Of a DNA stretch of 50,303 bases, positions 25,927-34,796 are shown piece by piece. The DNA lies in assembly GCA_018883895.1 (NCBI GenBank), contig JAHLFG010000088.1, positions 1-50,303 of the forward strand. Direction: 5' to 3'. Under the pieces are notes generated by a model, which did not search any database, was not told where the DNA came from, and worked only from the letters and a program-made list of their open reading frames with translations. Numbering within the stretch: position 1 is the stretch's first letter; every line of letters begins with the position of its first letter. Source of the stretch: Candidatus Anaerobiospirillum merdipullorum. GTDB lineage: Bacteria; Pseudomonadota; Gammaproteobacteria; Enterobacterales; Succinivibrionaceae. A program made the translations under genes and the position numbers.

Positions 25927-27849
25927 TTACAATGCCGCGGTGGCAGCGGCCAGCCATTGCACTTCAAGCTCCGTTAACTGCGAGCTGACGCTTAAGGTGC
26001 TAAAGACCTGTTGGTGATAATTATTCAGCCATTCCCGCTCTTTACAGGTGAGCATATCGCGCTCAATTAAGCGGCGGTCAAAAGGCACTAAGGTCAGCGG
26101 GCTAAAGCACAGCATATGCTCTAATTGTGGCAACGAGCAAGGGGTGACGGTGACTAAGTTTTCCAGGCGGATGCCATATTTACCTGCCGCATAGAAGCCA
26201 GGTTCGATAGACAATACCATGCCCGGGGTAAGCGGGGTTTGGGAGTAACGACGCGAAATCCCCTGCGGCCCTTCGTGTACGGCCAGCAGATGACCCACGC
26301 CATGGCCGGTGCCATGATCAAAATCTAAGCCTAAATCCCATAAGGGCCTGCGGGCTAGGGCATCTAATTGCAGTCCGGAGGTGCCTTGCGGGAAGATGGC
26401 TGAGGCAAGCGCAATATGGCATTTGAGCACTAAGGTATACATCTTTTTGTGCTCTGCACTGGGGTGGGGCGAGCACAATACGGTGCGGGTAATGTCGGTG
26501 GTGCCTTGTAAATAATGGGCGCCGCTGTCAATTAAATAGAGGGCATCTTCGCCCAAAAGGCGCGGATGAGCTACGGTGCGGTAATTGTAATGACACATCG
26601 CGGCATTGGGCCCTAGGGCTGAGATGGTGTCAAAGGAGCACTCGATAAAATCGCCCTGCGCGCGGCGAAATTCCTCGGCCTTGGTGGCCAGCGAGGCCTC
26701 GGAGACATCGTGCAGTAATTGACTGACCCCTTGCGCATCTGCTTGCAGGTCAAGGGAGGTTAAGCTGTCAAGCCAGCTTAAAAAGCGGCACATTGCCACG
26801 CCATCTTTAAAATGCGCCGCCTGCTCACCGGCAAGCTCCGTGTCATTTTTAATGGCCTTAGGTAGTTCACACAGCCCAAGCCCTGTGGTGACCTCAGCGC
26901 CGCCTTCATATAAGCGCTTTAAGATGGAAGCATTGGTCTGTTGCGGATCAATATAGACACTGCTGCGGGCCGTGCATAAGCGCTCGAGCGCATCATTAAA
27001 GCTCTCTTGGGGGAAGATATCGACATGTCCGCAATGGGCAGTCAGCTCCGGTAATATTTCATCGCTCAATTGCTGCGGGGCGATATACCATTCTAAAACT
27101 TCATTGGTATAGGCAATTAAACGGCAATTGACCACCGGCAGACAGTGGCGATCACGTCCGCGGATGTTAAGGAGCCAACAGACGGCCTCGGGATTGCAAA
27201 TGACGGTCGCGTCCATGCCCAAATCCCGCAATTGTGCAGCTAAATTGCGTCTTTTGACCATCGACGGGCAGCCGTTGAGCTCATCGGGGTAAATTTCCAC
27301 CGGAGAGTAAATGTGCGCCGGCCGGTCTTGCCAGATGGCGGCAACCAAGCTTTCTTCTAAGGGCTGTAATTTAAGATCATGTTGCGTCAGCTGCCGTTGT
27401 ATGGTGCGATATTGCTCATAAGAGATGCGGCGGATATCAAGACCCACGGTCGCCCCCTTGGGTAGGGTTTGGCATAAATACTCGCAGGCGCTTAACTGTG
27501 CGCTATTGAAAGTATCAAAGAGCTCCGGGTAGGTTTGCTCTTTTACTTGAATGACATAGCGTCCATCCACAAAGATAGCCGCTTGGGCAGAGAGAGACTG
27601 GGTGGTGTCGTCTGAGAGGGAGACTTGCGTGACCTCATCTTCATCGTTAGCAGGCGGCACTTTTACCGCAGCCATGCCAGCCGAGCCGGTAAAGCCGGTT
27701 AAAAAGGCAAGCTCTTCACTGTCAGGATTTAATTCAGCAGACAAATAAATATCATCATGCGGGACAAGGAGGGCGTCTAATTGCCGCTCTTGCAACAGCG
27801 CTTGCAGATCTTGCAAGCGCTCGGTGTACTTATCTATAGGATCGTTCAT
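25927..27849 (-). CDS. three-domain Xaa-Pro aminopeptidase (aminopeptidase P, M24B)
   Basis: Cytosolic metallopeptidase removing an N-terminal residue before proline. Two creatinase-like N-terminal domains (start to about 310) precede the pita-bread catalytic domain. Its metal ligands are visible: Asp in LIDSGAHYLQGTTDITRT (two Asp), His in GTGHGVGHLLAVHEGP, Glu in LSIEPGFYAAGKYG and Glu in IRLENLV. The length of 640 aa is the long APP1-like form, not E. coli PepP (441 aa). An internal insert around 60-90 (acidic, Asp/Glu/Thr) is unusual. It is divergent from prlC, another peptidase. Confidence 0.88.
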   Translation of the reverse strand: MNDPIDKYTERLQDLQALLQERQLDALLVPHDDIYLSAELNPDSEELAFLTGFTGSAGMAAVKVPPANDEDEVTQVSLSDDTTQSLSAQAAIFVDGRYVIQVKEQTYPELFDTFNSAQLSACEYLCQTLPKGATVGLDIRRISYEQYRTIQRQLTQHDLKLQPLEESLVAAIWQDRPAHIYSPVEIYPDELNGCPSMVKRRNLAAQLRDLGMDATVICNPEAVCWLLNIRGRDRHCLPVVNCRLIAYTNEVLEWYIAPQQLSDEILPELTAHCGHVDIFPQESFNDALERLCTARSSVYIDPQQTNASILKRLYEGGAEVTTGLGLCELPKAIKNDTELAGEQAAHFKDGVAMCRFLSWLDSLTSLDLQADAQGVSQLLHDVSEASLATKAEEFRRAQGDFIECSFDTISALGPNAAMCHYNYRTVAHPRLLGEDALYLIDSGAHYLQGTTDITRTVLCSPHPSAEHKKMYTLVLKCHIALASAIFPQGTSGLQLDALARRPLWDLGLDFDHGTGHGVGHLLAVHEGPQGISRRYSQTPLTPGMVLSIEPGFYAAGKYGIRLENLVTVTPCSLPQLEHMLCFSPLTLVPFDRRLIERDMLTCKEREWLNNYHQQVFSTLSVSSQLTELEVQWLAAATAAL

Positions 27850-27863
27850 AAAATTGCTAGTTT

Positions 27864-27891
27864 GTTATACCTGTGGCGAATTTTAACACAA
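27864..27891 (-). promoter_or_regulatory. candidate promoter of the aminopeptidase P gene
   Basis: On the minus strand TTGTGT (27886-27891), a 16-bp spacer and TATAAC (27864-27869) lie just before the start codon, which would give a very short leader. Confidence 0.35.
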
Positions 27892-27913
27892 CTGCCTTAT
27901 AGCCTATATTTTG

Positions 27914-27942
27914 TTGCCTGAGGGGGCTTTTTTGCGCATAAT
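27914..27942 (+). promoter_or_regulatory. sigma-70 promoter of prlC
   Basis: TTGCCT (27914-27919), a 17-bp spacer and CATAAT (27937-27942), 45 bases before the prlC ATG. Confidence 0.55.
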
Positions 27943-27986
27943 CCTGCATGATAATGTCGCGTTGACTTAACTTGCAGGAGAAAGTC

Positions 27987-30053
27987 ATGACTGAAGATTT
28001 CAATCCTTTACTGCATATTGAAGGCTTGCCGATTTTCTCGGCTTTAAAGCCGCACCATATTTACCCGGCCATTTCACAGGCGGTAGAACATTGTCGTCAG
28101 ACCATAATAGAGATTACGGCGCAAAGTAAGGCTGACCCTAAGCCCTCGTGGGATAGTGTGATCGCACCCATTGAGGAGGCCGATGATCGCTTATCTAAGA
28201 TGTGGGCGGTAGTCTCGCATTTAAATGGGGTCTGCAATACCGATGAAATGCGTCTCGCCCATGACAGCTGCCTGCCGCTACTGTCAGAGTACTATACCTG
28301 GTGTGGACAGTATCAGCCTTTATATGAAGTTTTAACGCGCATTAAGGACAGTGATGAGTTCTTGCTCTTAACTAAGGCGCAACGGCGCTCGATTGAAAAT
28401 AGCTTGCGTGACTTTAAACTTACCGGTGTGGATTTACCGCCCGCGCAAAAGGCGCGTTTGGGGGAAATTAGCGCGCAATTATCGCAATTACAATCTGATT
28501 TTGCCAATCATGTGCTCGATGCCACGCATGCCTATGTCAAGCAGGTCACGGATGAAAATGAGTTATCCGGCCTGCCGCTGGGCGCACGTAAGCTTGCCAA
28601 AGCACAGGCAGAGCAACGCTCACTTGAGGGCTGGGCCTTTACCTTAGATATCCCCTCCTATATGCCGGTGATGATGTATGCCGATAATCGTGCGCTACGC
28701 CAAGAGCTGTATGAGGCCTACAATACCCGAGCCTCAGAGCTAGGGCCACAGGCGGGGCAATTTGATAATCAGCCTGTTATGGAGCAGATCTTAAAGTTAC
28801 GGCATGAAGAGGCGCAATTATTAGGTTTTGACAATTATGCAGCGCTCTCCTTGGCCACCAAGATGGCCAAGAATACTTCTGAGGTGGTTGATTTCTTGCG
28901 TGATTTGGCACGTAAATCCAAGCCTCAAGGTGAGGCGGAGATGCAGGCTTTACGTGACTTTGCCGCCTCCTTGGGGCAAAGTGATTTACAGCCGTGGGAT
29001 GTGGCCTATTACGCCGAGAAATTGCGTCAAGCGCAATATTCCTATAATGCCGAGGAATTACGGCCGTATTTTCCGATAAATAAGGTCTTGTCAGGCTTAT
29101 TTGAATGTGCCCATCGTTTATATGACATTACCATTCGCCCGCGCTATGGCGTGGATGTCTGGCATGACGATGTTACTTGCTATGATGTCTATGACGGCTT
29201 TGGCAGCAAGATTGGCACCTTCTATATGGATCTGTATGCCCGGCAGGGCAAGCGCGGTGGCGCGTGGATGGATGAGTGTCAGGTGCGCCGCTATCGTCAA
29301 GATGGCGCCTTGCAATTGCCGGTAGCCTATTTGGTATGTAATTTCACGCCGCCGGTGGGCAAACGGCAGGCTGAGCTTACCCATGCGGAGGTAGTGACCT
29401 TATTCCATGAGTTTGGCCATGGTTTAAATCAGCTCCTTACCCGTATCGATATTGCCGATGTCTCCGGCATCAATGGCGTGCCGTGGGATGCGGTGGAATT
29501 GCCGTCACAATTTAATGAGGAATTTGCCTGGCAACAAGAAGTGCTCAATTTCCTTTCAGGTAAGGTCGGCACCGGGGAGCCTTTACCGCCAGAAAAATTA
29601 CAGGCCCTGCTTAAGGCCAAGAACTTTGAGTCGGCGATGGCGATGCTGCGGCAATTGCAATTTGCGCTCTTTGATTTTCTGCTCCATCGCGATTATGACC
29701 CGGCCAAGGGCGGGCGCATTATGGAGACCTATCAGGCGGTGATGGCTGAACTGTCAGTGACCCCGCCATACGAGAAATCGCGCATGCCCAATTCCTTTAG
29801 CCATATTTTTGCCGGTGGTTATGCAGCCGGTTATTACAGCTACAAGTGGGCTGAGGTCTTAGCGGCCGATGCCTTTGGGCGTTTCTTGGAAGAAGGCATT
29901 TTCAATACGCAGGTGGGTCAAGATTTTCGCGATGATATCTTAGCCGTAGGTGGCGCTGAAGATCCACTTGCTGCCTTTATTGCCTTCCGCGGACGCAAGC
30001 CTACCGTCGATGCGCTGCTAACCCAAAGCGGCATTAAGTTTACTGCCGCTTAA
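27987..30053 (+). CDS. prlC: oligopeptidase A (M3 metallopeptidase)
   Basis: Cytosolic zinc endopeptidase degrading short peptides, including cleaved signal peptides in E. coli. The HEFGH zinc motif is at residues 474-478, with the third ligand Glu in the following helix (ELPSQFNEEFAW). The N-terminal start (NPLLHIEGLPIFSALKPHHI) is typical of PrlC. I chose ATG 27987 rather than the upstream TTG 27972 because AGGAG (27976-27980) is six bases before it; the protein is then 688 aa, near E. coli's 680. It has its own promoter and a strong terminator. In E. coli prlC is followed by yhiQ (rsmJ), not seen here. Confidence 0.95.
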   Translation: MTEDFNPLLHIEGLPIFSALKPHHIYPAISQAVEHCRQTIIEITAQSKADPKPSWDSVIAPIEEADDRLSKMWAVVSHLNGVCNTDEMRLAHDSCLPLLSEYYTWCGQYQPLYEVLTRIKDSDEFLLLTKAQRRSIENSLRDFKLTGVDLPPAQKARLGEISAQLSQLQSDFANHVLDATHAYVKQVTDENELSGLPLGARKLAKAQAEQRSLEGWAFTLDIPSYMPVMMYADNRALRQELYEAYNTRASELGPQAGQFDNQPVMEQILKLRHEEAQLLGFDNYAALSLATKMAKNTSEVVDFLRDLARKSKPQGEAEMQALRDFAASLGQSDLQPWDVAYYAEKLRQAQYSYNAEELRPYFPINKVLSGLFECAHRLYDITIRPRYGVDVWHDDVTCYDVYDGFGSKIGTFYMDLYARQGKRGGAWMDECQVRRYRQDGALQLPVAYLVCNFTPPVGKRQAELTHAEVVTLFHEFGHGLNQLLTRIDIADVSGINGVPWDAVELPSQFNEEFAWQQEVLNFLSGKVGTGEPLPPEKLQALLKAKNFESAMAMLRQLQFALFDFLLHRDYDPAKGGRIMETYQAVMAELSVTPPYEKSRMPNSFSHIFAGGYAAGYYSYKWAEVLAADAFGRFLEEGIFNTQVGQDFRDDILAVGGAEDPLAAFIAFRGRKPTVDALLTQSGIKFTAA

Positions 30054-30072
30054 AAAAGCGCTTATAAAGCTT

Positions 30073-30103
30073 AAAAAGCCGCCTGAGGGCGGCTTTTCTC
30101 TCT
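30073..30103 (+). terminator. rho-independent terminator of prlC
   Basis: AAAAAGCCGCC and GGGCGGCTTTT form a stem of 10 or more bp with a 3-base loop, followed by a pyrimidine run. Confidence 0.88.
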
Positions 30104-30241
30104 TCTTCTTTTGCTACTACGGAAGATCGCTGCGAATAAGCTCGTGCACGCGTTTAGTTTCGCCGTTTTAAGTTTAATCCGCTAAGGTTTGCCCTGCGCA
30201 AATCATTTACCTGTTGCATTCGTAAATCCTAAAAATATATT

Positions 30242-30270
30242 TTGACAAGGTTCTGGTTAGTGATGATAAT
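30242..30270 (+). promoter_or_regulatory. strong sigma-70 promoter of the autotransporter locus
   Basis: TTGACA (30242-30247), an exact 17-bp spacer and GATAAT (30265-30270). It gives a leader of about 150 bases to the ATG at 30427. A G6 run (30279-30284) sits at the predicted start site. The remaining gap between prlC and this promoter (30104-30241) shows nothing recognisable. Confidence 0.7.
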
Positions 30271-30426
30271 GGGTTCGAGGGGGGAAATTAGCGGTTAAAT
30301 TAAGAACAATTATTGGAAGAAGATACTCAAGAAAGTACGTGATAATAAGAAGTTGAGGAACAGAATATTTAAGAATTTCTAACCGAATATTCGCGCAAAA
30401 CTGTTATATAAAATAAGGAGCTAATC

Positions 30427-30528
30427 ATGAGGCAGACCAAAAGCACCATTACTATGCTGATAAGGCAATATAGTGCCATATTGCAACATGCGGCAAAGCT
30501 GTTTTTACAGCCCCCCCCTATACACTAA
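30427..30528 (+). CDS. short leader frame ending after the poly-C tract (out-of-phase start of the autotransporter)
   Basis: TAAGGAG lies seven bases before ATG 30427, the best ribosome site in this locus. The frame reads MRQTKSTITMLIRQYSAILQ and on to a run of eight C (30511-30518), then stops at TAA 30526-30528 after 33 codons. Removing one C (or adding two) joins it without a stop to the frame of the autotransporter that follows. I therefore read it as the normal start of that protein in an OFF phase. It might instead be an independent short leader peptide. Confidence 0.6.
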   Translation: MRQTKSTITMLIRQYSAILQHAAKLFLQPPPIH

Positions 30529-33262
30529 AATTGAATATAAGTCAAGACCTTTAGTTAAAAACTTTCTATTTTCTTGCAACGCCTTATCCCATCAACCGCA
30601 CGCTAAATTTTCACTGAATAAAAATTTTCTAACCCTTGCTACGGCTTTATTTTCCGGATTAGCCTTATCTGTTACGGCTAGTGCTACCGAATATTCCCAG
30701 CACATCAATGGAAATCCTGCTAATGAATCACAATACAACTCAATCCGCACCGGCAATGAAGAGAGCGGGTATACCTATACTTTTACCGATGGCGACAGCA
30801 TCGTTATAACTGATAATGACAAAAATTATGTAATCGGGTGCCGATATTCTTCAGATATAACTCTCATTGGTAATATCGCAGTACAAAGTAATCAAAGCAC
30901 AGATGCCAGGGTGAGTGTGTTTAGCGGCTTATATAATTGGACAGGCTCTGAGGATGATTTATATACGCTGACAACGGATGATATAAAAATAGATGTTAAA
31001 TCAACCGGCACTCTAACTAACGGGACGCAAAATTTTTATGTAAATGGTATTTATAATACTTGGGGCATTACGCACACCGGTACCATCAACATTAATTCCG
31101 TAGCTTACGGCGACAATGCATATGCAGCGGTGGCACAAGGAATAGTTGCCAATAATGGAGGTCAGATTTCCTTTAATGGTGGAACCATTACAGCAATTGC
31201 GGAAAATGACGGCTACGCAGCTCAAGCTGTCGGTATTTCATCTGAGGGACATAATGTGCGTACCGATAATATTTCCGCTCAAGGGGCGACTGTTATTAAT
31301 GTGACTGCCACCAATACAGGTACAACTTCATCAGGATTTGCATCTGCTTTCGGTATTAATAATACAAATGATTATGGTTTAACTAATCAAATATCACTGC
31401 AGAATACGGATATAACCGTCACTGCCGTAAGCACACAGCAGGCTGATGCTGTAGGCGTTTATACCGACGAAAATGGAAATACATCAATCGGTACTGGCAA
31501 GATAGAAGTTTTCGCCGAAAGTGACAACGGTAACGGTTACGCTTACGGATTTTATGCCGATAATGGCACTATTAATTATGCAGGCGGAGCGGTTACAGTA
31601 AAAGGTTCAAGAGTGGAAACTGAAGCCGGTATCTATGTTAGTAACGGCGGCACGCTTAATATAAACGGAAACAGTAGCATAAGCGCCGGCAATGCATTAG
31701 TTGGCAACGGTACGGTTAATGTTGCAGAAGATACGGTGAGCATCCTTGATGGGGCTTATGATGATTTTGACGGAGTGTTAAACTCCAAAGGAGCTACAGC
31801 ATTGGGCGTTACTGCCGCTGATGCTCAAGCATCCTTAAGCGAAAATGACGTTGCAGCCTTAGTTGTTTATGCTGGCTCAACATTAACCGGGAATATAACT
31901 GTCGGTACAAAAGCACAAGGATCCACACTTGCAGATAGCAAGCTAAATCTGCTAAGTGACGGTACATTAGTGATTTTTGCCGCAGAAAATTATGACGGAA
32001 CTGCGCCTTTGCTTACTGTTGATGAAGCTTCAAGTGAGGAAGGCTCGAAGGTGCGCTTGGTAAACTCAGCGCGGGTAAAAGCAGGTACAATCGTCTTTGA
32101 CGTGACGACTGGGACAAGCCCTGACAATTATGTCTTTGAAACAGATAATCTGCTTACGGCAGTTGAAGATAATAAAATCACAGTTAAAAGTGCTCAGTCA
32201 GTTTTTGGCAATGAGCTTTTAATGCCCAACGTTGTAAGCGGAGCAATCGCCACAACCGGGGAAGGCTCTGACCGCATCATTGCCTTAACTACCGACAGCG
32301 ATCTTGCAACTGCGGCTTCTGCTTTAAATAATATTGCCTTAATGGCAGTCGCAGGCGGTGCGCAAATTGCCGCATTGGATGCCATTGTGATGATAGATGA
32401 TACCTTAGAGCAGCACGGCTCTAAACTTATTTCAAAGTTACCGCATAATAGCGATTTAGGGGATGTCTGGGTCGAAATTAACGGTAATTTTGCCAAAGCC
32501 GACAGTTATAAAGCGGGATCTACCTCTTACGGCATCAAAAGTGATTTGGCTGGAGTAACTTTAGGTACTGATTATGTCTTCAACTCAGCGGCATTCGGTC
32601 TGTCTTTGAGCTTAGGTAGCGGTTCGGTGCGCGGACAGGGTGCCGGAGACGGAATTAAAAACGAAGTCGACTATTGGGGGGTCAATTTGTATACGGTGTT
32701 CCCTACCGAATATATCAATTTCCTCGCCAATATCGGTTATATGTCTACCGAAAACGATATTTCGCAAGGACGTTACAATGCCACAGTTGATGTCAATGCT
32801 TACAGTGTAGCCCTGCGTGCGGAAATGCCCATAGCAATAAATGAAAAATTTGCGGTGATACCCCATATAGGAGCCCGTTATCAGCATATTGATATGGACG
32901 ATTTTTCCTGCGGTGGCTTTACATATACTGCTGACAATATCGATTTAGTGCAAATTCCGGTGGGCGTAGCATTCAGCGGTACTTTTGACAGCGGAGATGA
33001 TTTAAGCATCAAACCGTATCTGGATTTAGAAATTGCTCCTAATTTAGGAGACAAAAACACGGACAACACTGTAGGTCTTAGCGGTACCTCATTTTATGAC
33101 GTCATTGATACTCGCGTGGCCAGTAGTGTTTTGTATTCGGCAAAACTCGGTTTGAATTTTGCTTATGCAAACCATTCCTTTGGGGTAAGTTACGGCGTTA
33201 CTGCAGGTAACGGAGAACGTTTTGATCAAGGAGTCCAAGCAGAGTATCGATTCAGGTTTTAA
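30473..33262 (+). CDS. autotransporter (type Va) with C-terminal beta-barrel, probably phase variable
   Basis: Surface protein secreted through its own outer-membrane barrel. The hydrophobic signal segment LTLATALFSGLALSVTASA is followed by TEYSQ. A passenger of about 550 residues, rich in Asn, Thr, Gly and Ala with short repeats such as INVTATNTGTT and ITVTAVSTQ, has beta-helix character and no visible protease motif. A linker (about 615-660) leads to a barrel of about 270 residues beginning DVWVEINGNFAKADSY and ending YRFRF, with terminal Phe as in Bam substrates. The frame opens with GTG 30473 or ATG 30488, neither with a good ribosome site; the likely real start is ATG 30427, one base out of phase at present. 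The gene is distinctly more A/T-rich than its neighbours, uses ATA and AAT freely, and is bounded by terminators, all suggesting transfer. Confidence 0.85.
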   Translation: MPYCNMRQSCFYSPPLYTKIEYKSRPLVKNFLFSCNALSHQPHAKFSLNKNFLTLATALFSGLALSVTASATEYSQHINGNPANESQYNSIRTGNEESGYTYTFTDGDSIVITDNDKNYVIGCRYSSDITLIGNIAVQSNQSTDARVSVFSGLYNWTGSEDDLYTLTTDDIKIDVKSTGTLTNGTQNFYVNGIYNTWGITHTGTININSVAYGDNAYAAVAQGIVANNGGQISFNGGTITAIAENDGYAAQAVGISSEGHNVRTDNISAQGATVINVTATNTGTTSSGFASAFGINNTNDYGLTNQISLQNTDITVTAVSTQQADAVGVYTDENGNTSIGTGKIEVFAESDNGNGYAYGFYADNGTINYAGGAVTVKGSRVETEAGIYVSNGGTLNINGNSSISAGNALVGNGTVNVAEDTVSILDGAYDDFDGVLNSKGATALGVTAADAQASLSENDVAALVVYAGSTLTGNITVGTKAQGSTLADSKLNLLSDGTLVIFAAENYDGTAPLLTVDEASSEEGSKVRLVNSARVKAGTIVFDVTTGTSPDNYVFETDNLLTAVEDNKITVKSAQSVFGNELLMPNVVSGAIATTGEGSDRIIALTTDSDLATAASALNNIALMAVAGGAQIAALDAIVMIDDTLEQHGSKLISKLPHNSDLGDVWVEINGNFAKADSYKAGSTSYGIKSDLAGVTLGTDYVFNSAAFGLSLSLGSGSVRGQGAGDGIKNEVDYWGVNLYTVFPTEYINFLANIGYMSTENDISQGRYNATVDVNAYSVALRAEMPIAINEKFAVIPHIGARYQHIDMDDFSCGGFTYTADNIDLVQIPVGVAFSGTFDSGDDLSIKPYLDLEIAPNLGDKNTDNTVGLSGTSFYDVIDTRVASSVLYSAKLGLNFAYANHSFGVSYGVTAGNGERFDQGVQAEYRFRF
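30511..30518 (+). repeat. poly-C (C8) tract, candidate phase-variation switch
   Basis: Eight consecutive C residues in an A/T-rich region, located between a well-placed ribosome site/ATG and the signal-peptide coding part of an outer-membrane autotransporter. Mononucleotide C/G runs at this position are the classical slipped-strand switch of surface proteins. Confidence 0.65.
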
Positions 33263-33280
33263 CTGTTAACAATCATTTAC

Positions 33281-33318
33281 AAGTGCCGGTGGAGTTCTTA
33301 TCGGCACTTAAACTTTTA
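33281..33318 (+). terminator. terminator of the autotransporter gene
   Basis: AAGTGCCG and CGGCACTT form a perfect 8-bp stem with a 13-base loop, followed by AAACTTTTA, 19 bases after the stop. Confidence 0.6.
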
Positions 33319-33471
33319 CCAAGACTTTCATCACCAAGCCGGCCTAAATCAATCAGGATGATTCCCGCCCTAGTTAGTTAAATCACATCAATTTTTATTG
33401 TGAATCCGATACTTCATTGCATTACAGATTTTTAAAGAGCCTTGTTGTACGCTTGGTACAAAGTTTATATT

Positions 33472-33526
33472 AACAAAAGACAGCCACCGTCCCTAGAGTA
33501 TTTTAGGCCGCGATAAGGCGATGGCT
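33472..33526 (-). terminator. probable terminator of the Fsr-like gene
   Basis: On the minus strand AGCCATCG and CGGTGGCT pair (one G-U) around a 29-base loop and are followed by GTCTTTTGTTA, about 20 bases beyond the stop of the gene at 33547. The rest of the gap from 33319 holds no gene I can support. Confidence 0.5.
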
Positions 33527-33546
33527 ACATCATATTTTGCTCCGTT

Positions 33547-34737
33547 TTACTTGAGCTTACGCCCGTTGACCTTAGGCACGAGGAGCGAAATCAGGGCGGA
33601 AAGTAAGAGCAGCGCGGCGACAATTTGCATGGTGACGGTAAGCCCATACTTATCGCCGACCATGCCAAGGAGCGGGGCGATAATGCCGCCAAAACTAATG
33701 CCCAAACCTACCGTAAGCCCGGTGGCCAAGCCCAAATGCAGGCATAAAAAGCGTTGCCCGATGATAACAAGCGGTGACATGGCCATGTAATAGGCAAAGG
33801 AGGCGCCCATGAGGCCTAAAAGCGCCAAGGGCACGATGTCGGTGGCGACAAATAAAAAGGCAAAGGGTACGGCGACAAAGGAGGTCAGGCGTACCAATTG
33901 GGTAAAGCCAAACTTATCGGAAAACGATCCGCCAATGAGAGTGGCGGCGGCACCACAGATGGCAATTACGCTATTGGTAAGTGCGGCACCTTCTTCAGGC
34001 TTATGGAGCACATCGACAAAGTAAAGCGGTAAGAAGGCGGTCAGCGAGAACATCGCCGCCGAGCGGGCGAACACGAGCAACAGTAAGATGGCGGTGCCGC
34101 GATAGTTTTCTTTAAGTCCCTCTTGCTCGCGTTGCGTTTTGACCTGCGCCAAAGCCTGCGCCGAACGCTCTACATACATCTTATTTTTGCGCACGAAAAA
34201 ATAAGCCATGACAAGGGCGGGCAGACAGATAAGTAAGGTCGCCTTTAACCCAAAGAGCATATAGCCGGCGGTATAGTAGAGCGGGCCTAAGGCAAAGCCG
34301 ATATTGCCGCCTACCGAGAAAATGGACATGCCCTTGCCCAAATGCCCGCTGGCAAAGATATTGGCCAATTTACCGGCCGCCGGGTGAAAGGTGGCCGTGC
34401 CGATGCCATTGATGGCCACTAAGATAAAGAGCAGCGCAAAGTTATCGACAAAACCGATAAACATAATGCCTAAAGCGGCAATTAACATACCGGCGCACAT
34501 AAAGTACGGGCGCGGTTTACGGTCAGAGAGCAGGCCGGTTAAGGGCTGAGCGATGGCATTTACCATGGTGGTGGCCATGATAAGAAAAGCTACATCGGCA
34601 TAGGAGGATAACTTGCCCTCAAGATACATAAAGGACAAGATGGCAGGTAATGCACCCTGACAGAGATCGTCAGCCAAATGCCCGCCCATGATAAAGAAAT
34701 TTTCTTTTAATGTTTTGTAATCTTGCAAATAGCTCAT
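33547..34737 (-). CDS. Fsr-like MFS transporter (fosmidomycin resistance family)
   Basis: Twelve-helix carrier of the Fsr family (396 aa). GHLADDLCQGALPAIL near residue 19 matches the HMVNDLIQSILPAL signature, and GIGTATFHPAAGKLAN near 113 matches GIGSSVFHPEASR of E. coli Fsr; the FHP motif is diagnostic. SVGGNIGFALGPL follows in helix 5. The natural substrate is unknown; fosmidomycin export is known only for E. coli Fsr. It follows rnb on the same strand but a terminator lies between them. Confidence 0.85.
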   Translation of the reverse strand: MSYLQDYKTLKENFFIMGGHLADDLCQGALPAILSFMYLEGKLSSYADVAFLIMATTMVNAIAQPLTGLLSDRKPRPYFMCAGMLIAALGIMFIGFVDNFALLFILVAINGIGTATFHPAAGKLANIFASGHLGKGMSIFSVGGNIGFALGPLYYTAGYMLFGLKATLLICLPALVMAYFFVRKNKMYVERSAQALAQVKTQREQEGLKENYRGTAILLLLVFARSAAMFSLTAFLPLYFVDVLHKPEEGAALTNSVIAICGAAATLIGGSFSDKFGFTQLVRLTSFVAVPFAFLFVATDIVPLALLGLMGASFAYYMAMSPLVIIGQRFLCLHLGLATGLTVGLGISFGGIIAPLLGMVGDKYGLTVTMQIVAALLLLSALISLLVPKVNGRKLK

Positions 34738-34756
34738 AGGATGAAAATCTTAGCTT

Positions 34757-34785
34757 TAAAAGCAGTGCCGCCAAGCAGGCGGCAC
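34757..34785 (-). terminator. rho-independent terminator of rnb
   Basis: GTGCCGCC and GGCGGCAC form a perfect 8-bp stem with a 5-base loop; on the minus strand it is followed by TGCTTTTAAAG. Confidence 0.7.
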
Positions 34786-34796
34786 CTTAAAGAACT

